This document shows, piece after piece, positions 25,092-33,506 of a stretch of DNA of 41,626 nucleotides; positions within the stretch are counted from its first letter, which is position 1, and each line of letters starts with the position of its first letter. This DNA is from a bacterium Ga0077546 (GTDB taxonomy: Bacteria; Cyanobacteriota; Vampirovibrionia; Obscuribacterales; Obscuribacteraceae), in contig LNEX01000431.1 in the NCBI GenBank assembly GCA_001464165.1, positions 1-41,626 on the forward strand, written 5' to 3'. The notes under the pieces were generated by a model. The model ran no database searches. It was not told the DNA's origin and saw nothing but the letters and a program-made list of their open reading frames with translations. The position numbers and the translations under genes were made by a program.

Positions 25092-26192
25092 TCAAATTAG
25101 TTTGCGGCTGCCAAGTAGGTCGGCTGCAGCAATAGCATCTGCCACTGCCTCAGCGGTGACAACAAAGGGTTCGTTGTGGGCTGTCTCACCAGGGGCAGTT
25201 GCCCGCGAGGCGATTTGCATAATTTGAGTGCGGTTCAAATTGGCCAAACCAATTGCGGTCAAGTTGGTCGGGAGGCCTACGCTCCAGCAAAATTCAAGAA
25301 CTTCTCTGAGCACGTCTTTGCCCTTGCCTTCTAAGACGAGCTGCACAATCAGGCCAAAGGCAACTTTCTCACCGTGCATATAGGCGTGGGTCTCTGGCAT
25401 GATTGTGAGGCCGTTGTGTACCGAATGGGCTACAGCCAGACCCCCTGATTCAAACCCTAAACCTGACAGTAGTGTGTTAGCTTCAACGAGACGTTCTAGG
25501 GCTGGGGTCACTGACTGGGATCGCACTGCATTTAGTGCGGCCAAGCCGTCTTCTAAAAGGGTCTCATAACATAGCTGCGCTAGAGCTGCAGCACTAATGG
25601 TAGTGCCACCCCCTACCTGATTGGCCTTTCTTGCTTCCATCACTGTTCTTGCTTCAAACCAGGTGGCCAGTGCGTCGCCCATACCTGCTGTTAGGAGCCT
25701 TGGTGGAGCTTTAGCAATGACAGTGGTGTCAACCAGAACAAGATCAGGGTTGCGTTTATAGAAGAGATAACGCTCAACGGCACCATCTTCTGAGTAAACC
25801 ACCGACAGTGCGCTACAAGGAGCATCACTAGAGGCAGCTGTGGGGCAATTTATGGCCGGTAAATCAAGTTCGGCTGCCACCGCACGTGAGGTGTCTAATA
25901 CTTTGCCACCACCGGCACCCACAACTGCCTTTGCCGCGAAATTCTGAGCTGCCTTTTTCGCTCTGTCAATTTCTTCTCTGGAACACTCACCAGCAAATTC
26001 GAATATCTCATATTCAATCTCGGCCTTTTTGAATGTCTGATGCCAGACTGCTTCTAGATGTCTCTTTGCAGATTTGCCTGCAACAACAAACACCGGGCCA
26101 GTCAAACCAAGTTTTGCCATTTCTTGCCCAAGAGAGTGGGTGGCGTCTCGACCTTGTACGTAGCGGCTTGGGGCACAAAAAATTGAGAGCAT
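25092..26192 (-). CDS. gldA: Glycerol dehydrogenase
   Basis: A 366-residue iron/zinc-type alcohol dehydrogenase of the GldA branch, the usual family length. Visible motifs are VVGAGGGKVLDTSRAVA (NAD-binding glycine loop), PTAASSDAPCSALSVVY, the metal ligand Asp in LTAGMGDALATW, and the His ligands in AVAHSVHNGLT and THAYMHGEKVAFG. It oxidises glycerol to dihydroxyacetone with NAD+, or acts on related small polyols. It is cytoplasmic. It is the last of three tightly spaced minus-strand genes (6 bases after the GNAT gene). The start is ATG 26192. The family call is firm; exact substrate is by homology only. Confidence 0.93.
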   Translation of the reverse strand: MLSIFCAPSRYVQGRDATHSLGQEMAKLGLTGPVFVVAGKSAKRHLEAVWHQTFKKAEIEYEIFEFAGECSREEIDRAKKAAQNFAAKAVVGAGGGKVLDTSRAVAAELDLPAINCPTAASSDAPCSALSVVYSEDGAVERYLFYKRNPDLVLVDTTVIAKAPPRLLTAGMGDALATWFEARTVMEARKANQVGGGTTISAAALAQLCYETLLEDGLAALNAVRSQSVTPALERLVEANTLLSGLGFESGGLAVAHSVHNGLTIMPETHAYMHGEKVAFGLIVQLVLEGKGKDVLREVLEFCWSVGLPTNLTAIGLANLNRTQIMQIASRATAPGETAHNEPFVVTAEAVADAIAAADLLGSRKLI

Positions 26193-26198
26193 TACAAG

Positions 26199-27161
26199 TT
26201 ATCTCCAATCATCAATTGCGAAAACGCCTGGTCTGTTGAAGCCATCATGCTGTTCAGTGAGCATGGCCACCCCAACCACTTTAATTTTGAAGCCATTCTC
26301 AAGCATGATCTTGTAAGCTTCATGTCTAGCCGTATTTATGCCAGCCAACATATGAGTAACACCTACTTCACTACTGTGCTTGAGGGACTCTGATAGCAGT
26401 CGAGAAAACTGCTCGTCAGTGCTTGCTGCGGCAAATTTGATGTAACAACTATTGCTAGTGGCTTCGGAGCCATGGCCATAGTGGCAGACGGCAAAACCAA
26501 CAGTTGCGTCATTTTCATTTTTTATGAAAATTGTCTCGCCAACTTTGCAGCTTGCTAGTGCTTTTATCTCAACGCTTAAATCGAGGCCAGGATAAATAGC
26601 ATCGCATAAAATTCGGGCAGATTCTAAATGCGCCTTTTGCTGGGCGCTATCTAATTGAGAAAATAGATTCGACTGGCGCGTTGCTGTTGCCTCGGCCTCT
26701 GAGTGTTCTCTGGTATCAGGACTGATCTGTTGGCTAACTTCTTTGCTCATCAGCACGGTGAGCTGCTTTGGCCAATAGCCAAATTTCTGATACAAAGCTA
26801 AGTGCTTCGGGCTATTAGAAAAGGTATAAAGCCCGGCTAAATTGATATTTTTATCAACGAAAAACTGATTTGCTTTTGCGATCAATGCCTGAGCCAAGCC
26901 ACTGCCCCAATAATCGGGCAGCACTACTAGTGGTCCGAAAAATCCAAACGAACCCCAAGGTGTGCAGAAAATTGCTGCCACTAACTTGTTATCAATAAAA
27001 GTTCCGAATGCCCCATCAGGAGCAATTTCAAAACGAGTGGCAAAGCTGGCGCCGCTGTTAAATAGGTTAGGGTCGGCAAGGCCTAAATGCTTGGCAAATG
27101 CCACGCGCACAAGCTCTTCTATTTCTGGAAGATGGCTGTTATTGAGAGCTTTAATTTCCAT
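26199..27161 (-). CDS. Tandem GNAT-family acetyltransferase
   Basis: The 320-residue protein has an N-terminal GNAT domain (residues about 1-145) with the acetyl-CoA loop region LVVLPDYWGSGLAQALIAKA (the R/Q-x-x-G-x-G/A equivalent is WGSGLA) and the end-motif YQKFGYWPKQLTVLMSK. A second domain (residues about 165-320) has similar strand order and a matching end (IMLENGFKIKVVGVAMLTE) but a weak cofactor loop, so it is probably a degenerate GNAT fold. The acceptor is unknown. The ATG at 27161 is 4 bases after the thioredoxin-like gene's stop. It is the middle gene of the three-gene unit. Confidence 0.85.
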   Translation of the reverse strand: MEIKALNNSHLPEIEELVRVAFAKHLGLADPNLFNSGASFATRFEIAPDGAFGTFIDNKLVAAIFCTPWGSFGFFGPLVVLPDYWGSGLAQALIAKANQFFVDKNINLAGLYTFSNSPKHLALYQKFGYWPKQLTVLMSKEVSQQISPDTREHSEAEATATRQSNLFSQLDSAQQKAHLESARILCDAIYPGLDLSVEIKALASCKVGETIFIKNENDATVGFAVCHYGHGSEATSNSCYIKFAAASTDEQFSRLLSESLKHSSEVGVTHMLAGINTARHEAYKIMLENGFKIKVVGVAMLTEQHDGFNRPGVFAIDDWR

Positions 27162-27165
27162 AGCA

Positions 27166-27753
27166 TTATTTCACTGCAAAATAAGTAGGTTCATTTCCTG
27201 CTTTCCACTTTATGTTGCAACCCAGACTGGCTTTCTGATCTGCGGACACTGGTTTGTCAGCGAGGGCAGCATCAATGGCGGCACGTAAATCATTGCCTGT
27301 TATTGGAATGTTGTTGCCTGGTCGGCTATCGTCTAACTGGCCGCGATAAATTAAGCTGCGATCACGCGAGAATAGAAAGAAATCTGGGGTGCAAGCTGCA
27401 CTGTATGCTTTTGCTGTTTCTTGACTCGGGTCGTATAAAAGAATAAAGGGAAGTGATTCTGCTATGGCGAATTGTTTTAAACTCTCGGGCGAATCGTCTG
27501 GATAAGCCTCGGCATCGTTGCTTGAGATTGCCACTATGGCCACTTCTTTTTCAGAGTAGTCGCGGGCCAAGCGCAATAACTCGTCTTTGACATGAACTAC
27601 GTAGGGGCAATGTTTACAGATAAACATCACCAATAAGACTTTAAACTCTGAAAATGTGGCCAGGGAGCTCACCTGATTAGTGACAACATCGTGGAGCTGG
27701 AAATCAGGAGCTGTGGTGCCCAGTGGCAGCATTGTCGATTCAGTTCTTGCCAT
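27166..27753 (-). CDS. Thioredoxin/peroxiredoxin-like family protein
   Basis: A 195-residue thioredoxin-fold protein of the AhpC/TSA-like type. It has the typical opening LPLGTTAPDFQLHDV, a CKHC motif (Cys46, Cys49) after strand LVMFI, the cis-Pro region ACTPDFFLFSRD, and the characteristic tail KASLGCNIKWKAGNEP. The tail occurs in a widespread cytoplasmic subfamily of unknown physiological substrate. No signal peptide. The ATG at 27753 is the first gene of the unit with the GNAT and glycerol dehydrogenase genes. Its likely role is thiol redox or peroxide reduction. Confidence 0.92.
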   Translation of the reverse strand: MARTESTMLPLGTTAPDFQLHDVVTNQVSSLATFSEFKVLLVMFICKHCPYVVHVKDELLRLARDYSEKEVAIVAISSNDAEAYPDDSPESLKQFAIAESLPFILLYDPSQETAKAYSAACTPDFFLFSRDRSLIYRGQLDDSRPGNNIPITGNDLRAAIDAALADKPVSADQKASLGCNIKWKAGNEPTYFAVK

Positions 27754-27913
27754 ATCTCACCTATTGTTGTACTTCGACCTTAAGTTTATACCTTGTTCGA
27801 TATAGCTTGAACGATGTAGCTTGCCAAAAATATGGTTACAACTACAAAAGGCGCCAAACTGGCGTTAATGTAGTAAAGTTCGAAGTTAGGTTGCAAATTG
27901 GGTTGTAAAAAGG

Positions 27914-28342
27914 ATGGCTAGACGGATGTCTGAAGTTAAGGTAACTCTACAGAGTTCAGCCGAAAAAGAACTACAAGAAAAGCTCGAAGAGATGGAACTG
28001 CGCGTCAAAGGCATACTTGGAGCGATTCCAGCCGGGGTGGTCTTTATAACTCTTGATGGCCGCATTGAAGCCATAACCGATCAATTTGAATTGCTCTCCG
28101 AATATGGCTCAAGAGATATTTGCAACCGCAATATCAGCAAGTTTTTACAAACTGAGTTAAGCGACTCAGAATTGGCGAAGCGTTTGGCTGATTGCTGTGC
28201 TGAAGGTTTGATTGCTGCCGAAGGTCTGAAGAAAAGTGGTGGAAAGGTGCCCATCAGGCTGACTGTCTCTATGATAAACACAGCTGAAGGCGTTGGCATG
28301 ATGCTATGCATCCTTGATGCGTCTAAGCAAGGCGTCTTGTAG
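27914..28342 (+). CDS. PAS-domain protein
   Basis: A 142-residue protein with an N-terminal coiled coil (EKELQEKLEEMELRVKGIL), followed by one PAS domain (AIPAGVVFITLDGRIEAITD ... VGMMLCILDASKQ). No output domain follows, so it would work as a stand-alone sensor or dimeriser. ATG 27914 begins the frame directly after AAAAAGG, which is too close for a good ribosome site; the second ATG at 27926 is better spaced from the same AAGG and may be the true start. It is followed 44 bases later by the SGNH hydrolase gene on the same strand. Confidence 0.8.
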   Translation: MARRMSEVKVTLQSSAEKELQEKLEEMELRVKGILGAIPAGVVFITLDGRIEAITDQFELLSEYGSRDICNRNISKFLQTELSDSELAKRLADCCAEGLIAAEGLKKSGGKVPIRLTVSMINTAEGVGMMLCILDASKQGVL

Positions 28343-28386
28343 AGTAACTAATTTGTAGAATAGCTGTTAGGAACTAAAGGGAAGCA

Positions 28387-29133
28387 ATGGCATTTGAAGT
28401 TTATATTGCCCTCGGCGATTCGATGACCATCGACGATTATCCCGCCGGTGACGCTGAAAGGCTTGGTCTTAACTGTCGAAAAGATATTGGAGCGGCTGCT
28501 CTTCTTTATAAAAATGACCCGCAGCTTTTTCCTGAGTTAGAAGGCAAAGATCTGGCATCTGCTCATCCGAAACTCAAGTTTGCTAATTTGGCCTACGATG
28601 ATGCGACTACCGAGGACATGCTCTCTGAAGAGAAAATGCGAGCTTTGCATCAGTATTCTACGGCTCATTGTCTTGTTACCCTAACAATTGGCGGCAATGA
28701 CATGCTCAAGATTTTTAAAGCAATACCGGCAAACAATGTCAAAGCACTTACTAGTGCCACACAAGAAGTGCACACTAGATATTTGCAATTGCTGAAGCTA
28801 ATCAAGGCCACTGTGCCAGCCAGTACTATTCTACTTACTACGCTTTATGACCCTACTGATGGTACTGGCATATTGCCTACTACAACCATGGGTACAGGAA
28901 CTCTTCCTGTCACATTTATCGAACAGTTCAATACATTTGTCGAGTCGTGTGCTAAAAGACAGCGCGCCGCTCTTGCTGATGTTTACTCGCACTTCCGTGG
29001 TCATGGTGCTGAGTGTGGTCGCAAAGATAATTTTTGGTATTGTCCCTTGCAGCCCATTGAGCCAAGCTATCAGGGTGCCAGTGAAATTCGCCGCGTCTGG
29101 TTCGATACCTTGCAGGCTGAGAAATTTATTTAG
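28387..29133 (+). CDS. SGNH/GDSL-family hydrolase, catalytic His not evident
   Basis: The 248-residue protein starts MAFEVYIALGDSMTIDD, with the nucleophile Ser12 in the block I GDS motif, and has TIGGNDMLK as the block III GGND. These two motifs are the core of the SGNH esterase/lipase family. The usual C-terminal D-x-x-H block is not clear: the matching region reads PIEPSYQGASEIRRVWFD, with no His at the expected place. So it may be inactive or use another base. No signal peptide, so cytoplasmic. ATG 28387 follows a GGGAAGC site. It is followed 10 bases later by a small gene. Confidence 0.82.
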   Translation: MAFEVYIALGDSMTIDDYPAGDAERLGLNCRKDIGAAALLYKNDPQLFPELEGKDLASAHPKLKFANLAYDDATTEDMLSEEKMRALHQYSTAHCLVTLTIGGNDMLKIFKAIPANNVKALTSATQEVHTRYLQLLKLIKATVPASTILLTTLYDPTDGTGILPTTTMGTGTLPVTFIEQFNTFVESCAKRQRAALADVYSHFRGHGAECGRKDNFWYCPLQPIEPSYQGASEIRRVWFDTLQAEKFI

Positions 29134-29143
29134 GTGCGTTAGC

Positions 29144-29413
29144 TTGCTCTCTGCTTTTCAAATTGACACTCCGCTGGGACGAGTTCCTGGTGGGCCGAGA
29201 CAACATCTCTATTTCTATGATGAGGCGGGTAGGTTGCTAGAGCAATCTAAGGCTGCTGGACCAATCCTAGATGGTGTTGGTAATAAGTTTGGCAGCAGGG
29301 GTGTGGCAGTTGACAAAAATAATTTGATTCTTTGGACCGATGATAAGGGTGTATTCCATAAACGCTCATTGAACAATCAGCACTGGGTGGTTTCTGACTC
29401 GCCCTTAAAATAG
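29144..29413 (+). CDS. Small protein of unknown function
   Basis: An 89-residue gene starting at TTG 29144, chosen because AGGTG lies 7 bases upstream right after the SGNH stop codon. The frame is open further upstream, but only through the SGNH gene. The content is clearly protein-like (HLYFYDEAGRLLEQSKAAGP, VAVDKNNLILWTDDKGVF) and looks like a small beta-strand domain. The family is unknown. It is probably translationally coupled with the SGNH hydrolase and may work with it. Confidence 0.65.
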   Translation: MLSAFQIDTPLGRVPGGPRQHLYFYDEAGRLLEQSKAAGPILDGVGNKFGSRGVAVDKNNLILWTDDKGVFHKRSLNNQHWVVSDSPLK

Positions 29414-29463
29414 TTGCCAAATCGCAAATTCGCCGATCAGCAAAATTCATACGAGAGGGAAGA

Positions 29464-30786
29464 TTATCTAGATACCAATGTTTTTAGATGGTCGGCATTT
29501 AGTCCACTAAAAATTTTCATGGACTCCATCTCCGCACCGGCTTTGTCTGGCGACGTCGGACTAGTGGCACTGCCGGATTTTTTACTGGTGTTGTTTTGAT
29601 ATTTTTTGGCTACTTGCACGTACTTGGCAAAAGCTGCTTTTGCTAAAGTTGTTTCGTGTAATTTTTGCAAGGCCAAAGCTTTTTGAAAATGAGGCTCTGG
29701 TATATCAGGATCTTGCCAAATGATCTTACCGATATCAGATAGAGCCCGCTGATAGTCTTGCTTTAAAAGATAGGCTCGGGCTCTGCCAGCCAGTGCCCAG
29801 CGGCAGATGTTGCTGCGAGACCAGGCGATTGTGAAAGATTTTACGGCATCATCATACTTCTTGAGCATGATGTAGGCTTCACCGGCCATGCAAAAAGGTG
29901 CTATATCGGCCGAATTAGTGGTGCTAGCGCTGGTGAAATCTTTAAGAGCTCCGCTGAGGTCACCCTTTTTCATTTTCAAGGCACCACTATCAAGATACTG
30001 ATCCATTTTTGCCAGAGCGGAAACTGGATTGGTTCCGTTCCCATTCTTTTGCTCTTGGTCAAAAGCCATGGTGTAGTGACTTTCTGCTAAGCCTTGGTCG
30101 CAGAACATCGCTTGCTTATAATCGCTTATGGCCTTCTCTGCCTCTCCCAAGGCTTCATAAGCTTTTCCCCGTGCTTTATATAAAACATCAGCTTGCGGCG
30201 TAGCCTTTATGCAGTCTGAAAAATCTTTTGCAGCTTTGCTGTAGTCGCCAATTAAATAGTATGTTCTACCGCGCTGAAATTTTGCCATGTTAAAGTTTGG
30301 CTTCAGCTTCAGTGCGCTGGTGTAGTCGGCAATTGCCTCATCGTATTTGGCTATATGAACGCGGCAGGAAGCGCGATTGAAGTAATCTATGAATACTGGC
30401 TTTAGCTCAATTGAGTGGCTAAAGTCAGCAATAGCTTTGGCTGTGAGGTTGTCTAACATGTAAGAAAGTGCCCTGCGTGAGTAGGCAGTATGCTCATTTC
30501 GATGTCGGGCAACATAGAGGTCGTAGATATGCTGGGCATCTTGGTAACGGTTGAGGTTCATAAGTAAACGGCCGCGCAAGAGCAGATAATTGTCATCATC
30601 CAATGCTTTCTTCTCAGGAGCTTGGTCTAAGATTTTTAGAGCCAGTTGTGGATTTTGCCTGGAGACTTTGCTAGCACGATTAAGCAACTGATCAAGGTCT
30701 TGACTTTGACCCATGGCACTAAGTGGTTGTGCCACCAATAGTGTCAGAATGGCGATTTTTGTAAGTCGCGAAAGAATCAGAATCAC
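29464..30786 (-). CDS. Secreted TPR protein
   Basis: The 440-residue protein has a signal peptide (KIAILTLLVAQPLSAMGQS) and about nine TPR units, for example YFNRASCRVHIAKYDEAIAD and AKFQRGRTYYLIGDYSKAAK, and then a Ser/Thr/Lys-rich tail (KKSGSATSPTSPDKAG). It should be periplasmic or exported and act in protein-protein contacts. GTG 30786 starts the frame, with no clear ribosome site; a start a few codons later is possible. The C-terminus is convergent with the small gene at 29144. TPR proteins with signal peptides recur in this stretch (see 32258-33357). Confidence 0.88.
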   Translation of the reverse strand: MILILSRLTKIAILTLLVAQPLSAMGQSQDLDQLLNRASKVSRQNPQLALKILDQAPEKKALDDDNYLLLRGRLLMNLNRYQDAQHIYDLYVARHRNEHTAYSRRALSYMLDNLTAKAIADFSHSIELKPVFIDYFNRASCRVHIAKYDEAIADYTSALKLKPNFNMAKFQRGRTYYLIGDYSKAAKDFSDCIKATPQADVLYKARGKAYEALGEAEKAISDYKQAMFCDQGLAESHYTMAFDQEQKNGNGTNPVSALAKMDQYLDSGALKMKKGDLSGALKDFTSASTTNSADIAPFCMAGEAYIMLKKYDDAVKSFTIAWSRSNICRWALAGRARAYLLKQDYQRALSDIGKIIWQDPDIPEPHFQKALALQKLHETTLAKAAFAKYVQVAKKYQNNTSKKSGSATSPTSPDKAGAEMESMKIFSGLNADHLKTLVSR

Positions 30787-30863
30787 TTACTGCATAATCA
30801 CCTTAGTAGGGCTAAGATTATAAGCGAAACAGATATCTAAGTATGAAATTCCAGAAGTAGATT

Positions 30864-31181
30864 TTAGCGCGCATTCTTGCAAGGCAGAACTGTTAGATCG
30901 TTAAAGCCGAGCAGCTTTACTGGTGCTTCAGTCTTAGCTTTCGATTGCTTGGTGACCCAAATTATTTTGTCGGTTTCCGTAAGTGGGGCGCTTGGAGGAG
31001 TGGCACTAAAATCTAGTATTGGGATGTTGTCTGCAGTCTTTATGTGATTTTCTGCTACCGCTTGTTTTAAAACGCTTAGTCTATCCGCCGGGGTGAGATC
31101 TGATAAGAGCTTCATCGCCGAACAGCCCTGACCGTTTTCTAGAACTTGTTCAACTGCTTTTGCCCGCTCTGCAAGATCCAT
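30864..31181 (-). CDS. Small protein of unknown function
   Basis: The start is ATG 31181, chosen because GGGAG lies 8 bases upstream; a GTG nine codons earlier (31208) opens the same frame but has no ribosome site. The 105 residues contain a helical first half (ERAKAVEQVLENGQ, LTPADRLSVLKQAVAE) and a strand-rich second half (KIIWVTKQSK, VKLLGFNDLTVLPC). No signal peptide in this form, and no family recognised. It lies 77 bases upstream of the secreted TPR gene on the same strand, so the two may share a transcript. Confidence 0.6.
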   Translation of the reverse strand: MDLAERAKAVEQVLENGQGCSAMKLLSDLTPADRLSVLKQAVAENHIKTADNIPILDFSATPPSAPLTETDKIIWVTKQSKAKTEAPVKLLGFNDLTVLPCKNAR

Positions 31182-31293
31182 TGGTTGTACTCCCAGTGAT
31201 TGCCTCACAGGAGTATAGGCTTTCGACTTGGGCTTTATCTTGGCATTTTTTAGGTTGTATGATGCGGTCCTGAGTTGTCTTTGGGCTTAAATT

Positions 31294-31438
31294 CTAGTCT
31301 GCGCCCAGGTCTCTATTGAAGTCTCCTTGCAGCTATACCTCTGCCTGATCGGCAATGACCATCAATTCGAGCCACTTTACTTTGCCTTCAAGTGATTCCA
31401 ATTCGAGAGCTACTTCCTTGCCACGGTGCCCCGGCCAT
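31294..31438 (-). pseudogene. Possible small gene fragment with a frame break and an in-frame amber codon
   Basis: On the minus strand, ATG 31438 follows the 31456 gene by 17 bases. If one G is removed from the GGGG at 31429-31432, it reads MAGHRGKEVALELESLEGKV and continues as a credible helix to a TAG at 31333-31335. The same frame then continues with LQGDFNRDLGAD to a second TAG at 31294-31296. Composition is protein-like on both sides of the first TAG. No family is recognised. It may be a decayed or mis-sequenced small gene; the evidence is composition only. Confidence 0.3.
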
Positions 31439-31455
31439 GGCCTGCTTCACTATGC

Positions 31456-32215
31456 TTAGTGGCCGAATAAGTCTTCAGCACCGGCCTGGGCTCCTTTGTC
31501 CATGTTGAGTTCGTTGAAAGATTTTACTGGTTTGAGGTTGGCGGGTAAGTCTAGCCAATTCTTTGGTGGCGTGACTATGTGGCAAGACTCAGTGGATAAG
31601 CCTATGCCAGTGCTATGGGTCATCTTCATATAGGTGAAATGAATCGGTAAGAGAGAGCAAGAGGGCGACGGGTAGATTGACGTTAGCGGCTTGATACTCT
31701 GCACTCATCGGCGATGTTCTTTGCATAAGGCCTTGGCTGTATTGTCGGAGCTGGTCTTTTGTCCACTTTTGAGAAGTACTAAAGCTATCGCAGGTAAATC
31801 CTGATACATCCTTGCGGCCGACGTGTTCAACAGGAATTAACCAAATGTTTGGTAAGCCGAGCATTGGTAGAGATTTACACATATCGTTCACCGGTGCGAA
31901 ATTTTCTCTCTTCGGTTTCCAGATGCTTCCCGAAAATGTGGAGAAACCAATGGGGTTCCATAGCGGCGGTTTAGCGATAAATGTAAGTCCTGAGCGCTTG
32001 CAGGAGGCTCGTAAGCCAGCGCTGTTAAAGAAGACATCAAATTCGCCGAGGATTAGGCTCCTTTGGTGGAGCGACCAGGCTTTTCCAGGTGGTAGCTTGG
32101 AAGTTTTGCCATTAAATTGAGCAATCGACGCATTGTACGCAGGAGCCGAATATACGGGCTCAAGGCAGATATAGAGAAGCACTATTAAGAGTAAGGAAAG
32201 TCTCGATTGTATCAA
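31456..32215 (-). CDS. Secreted protein of unknown function, frame broken near 31620
   Basis: The start codon at 32215 begins a signal peptide (LSLLLIVLLYICLEPVYS). The mature part runs in one frame to about 31620 (IWLIPVEHVGRKDVSGFTCD, NVNLPVALLLSLTDSF) and stops at 31613. The adjacent +1 frame, open from 31704, continues with protein-like sequence (MKMTHSTGIGLSTESCHIVT, PPKNWLDLPANLKPVKSFNE) to 31456. Removing one base near 31625-31632 (a TTT or CC run) joins them into one protein of about 252 residues. The shape, a secreted protein with two or three Cys and a C-terminal 'PPKNWLDLPANL' block, matches no family I can name. An indel error is the simplest explanation. Confidence 0.68.
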
Positions 32216-32257
32216 TTAGCCTACGACCATAAAATCTATAGAGCAGGAGATACCTTT

Positions 32258-33357
32258 CTACTTAATACCCATTTTTACTGCCAGCCATTTCTTTGTGCGG
32301 GGAAAGTAGCGCAGTACATTTTCAGTCATGTCGTTATAGCCGCCGAGCATAAATCCAAACAGCTCCGAGCAAGTTTCGCGCGGCCCCCAATCGTCTTCTT
32401 TCATGAATGTCGCAAGTGTCGCAGGTCTGGATCTTTGGAAATTAGCATATTGTCGTCGAGCAGTTGAAAGCACATATTTAGTGTGGTTTGTCGAAGATGC
32501 TTTGGCGGCCTTGGTTCTCTGAGTGCGGTTGTACCACTTATTCTGGCTCGCTCGTAAATACTCATATCTTTGCCGTAAATGCGACCGGGTAGTGTAGCTA
32601 AATCTACTCCTGATTCATCAGGAGCTTCTTTGACTGTATCAGGCCAGCGATCGATAAGGTTAGGTGAGAGCGTAACATGAACCTCGGCTGAGCTATCTAA
32701 CTTCTTTCTCAGTGGCGCTGGTAGGGCTGCTATAGCGTCTTTTACAGCTTTAATTGAGGCCGCGCTCACGGGTGGGTGGCCGAATTTGGGAGCAACAATA
32801 TCGACGCGAGCCATTAGGCCTTCATCTCCGACTGTGGCGGTGCTTGTTCCTGTGGCACCACCGTCAGGGGCTGCGGCTGCTTGCGAGCCAGCTACTGCGG
32901 GCATTCCTAAACGTGAACGCAGTGAGCTGATTGAATTTTCTGCCGTAACTGCTTCACTTGTTCCTTTAAAAGATTGGGCGATTATTTCATAGGTCTGCAA
33001 GGCCCGTTTGTACTGTCCCATGGCGACAAAACAATGAGCGCTGTATAGCCAGACAGAGGCACTTTTGTTGCCTCCCTGGATAGATTTACCAAAGTGATCT
33101 GAGGCGCTTTTGTAATTCTTTGAAGCATAGTCTTTTACGCCAGCTGCATATTCACTGTCGTTGGCGGCTGCTAGGGGCTGAGCCACTAACAGGGCTATTG
33201 AGCTGGAGAAGAGCAGCGAAGACAAGCTGGCAGTGGCTATGTACTGAATTCTTTTTCTTGTTTTCAACTGGCCCTCTTCTTTGGCATTCGCCTTGATAGG
33301 TGAAATTATAGACTGAAGTCTGGAGAGTGCGTAGTCAAGCGACTGCTTGCTGGTCAC
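32258..33357 (-). CDS. Exported TPR-containing protein of unknown function, frame broken near 32410
   Basis: GTG 33357 opens the frame, but the better start is TTG 33264: AGAGGG lies just upstream and the product begins with a signal peptide (KTRKRIQYIATASLSSLLFS ... VAQPLAAA). This leaves the operator at 33351-33379 non-coding. A TPR-like part (KDYASKNYKSASDHFGKSIQ, YKRALQTYEIIAQSFKG) is followed by an Ala/Gly-rich linker and a folded C-terminal part (ERARISGTTALREPRPPKHL). That frame stops at 32401. The next frame continues FMKEDDWGPRETCSELFGFM to 32258. Adding one T to a TT near 32420 (coding strand CATTC to CATTTC) joins them. The C-terminal domain has no family I recognise. Confidence 0.7.
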
Positions 33358-33379
33358 AAGTCAGTCACTGAACAGTCAC
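33351..33379 (+). promoter_or_regulatory. Triple direct-repeat operator (Pho-box-like) of the 33507 gene
   Basis: Three 7-bp units, TGGTCAC at 33351, CAGTCAC at 33362 and CAGTCAC at 33373, are separated by 4 bp each, giving an exact 11-bp period. This is the architecture of PhoB/PhoP-type (OmpR-family) operators. The last unit ends 21 bp before the -10 element at 33401, so it sits where a -35 box would be. The same arrangement occurs at 35777-35805. Confidence 0.75.
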
Positions 33380-33400
33380 CGTTCGGTTTTGTGCCATCGC

Positions 33401-33406
33401 TATTGT
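33401..33406 (+). promoter_or_regulatory. Probable -10 element (TATTGT) of the 33507 gene
   Basis: TATTGT lies 21 bp after the last operator repeat, at the same distance as TATTCT in the sister promoter at 35827. Both spacers contain GGTTTT at the same place. No independent -35 is needed if a bound activator replaces it. The predicted 5' leader is about 95 bases. Confidence 0.6.
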
Positions 33407-33506
33407 TGTGGCATCTCCAAAATGGAACATTCTCACACTTACTAGTCGGTTCAATCAGCACCAAACTAATCGCAGACCGGCATACTTTCTTTGAGGGCAA
33501 TGCAAA

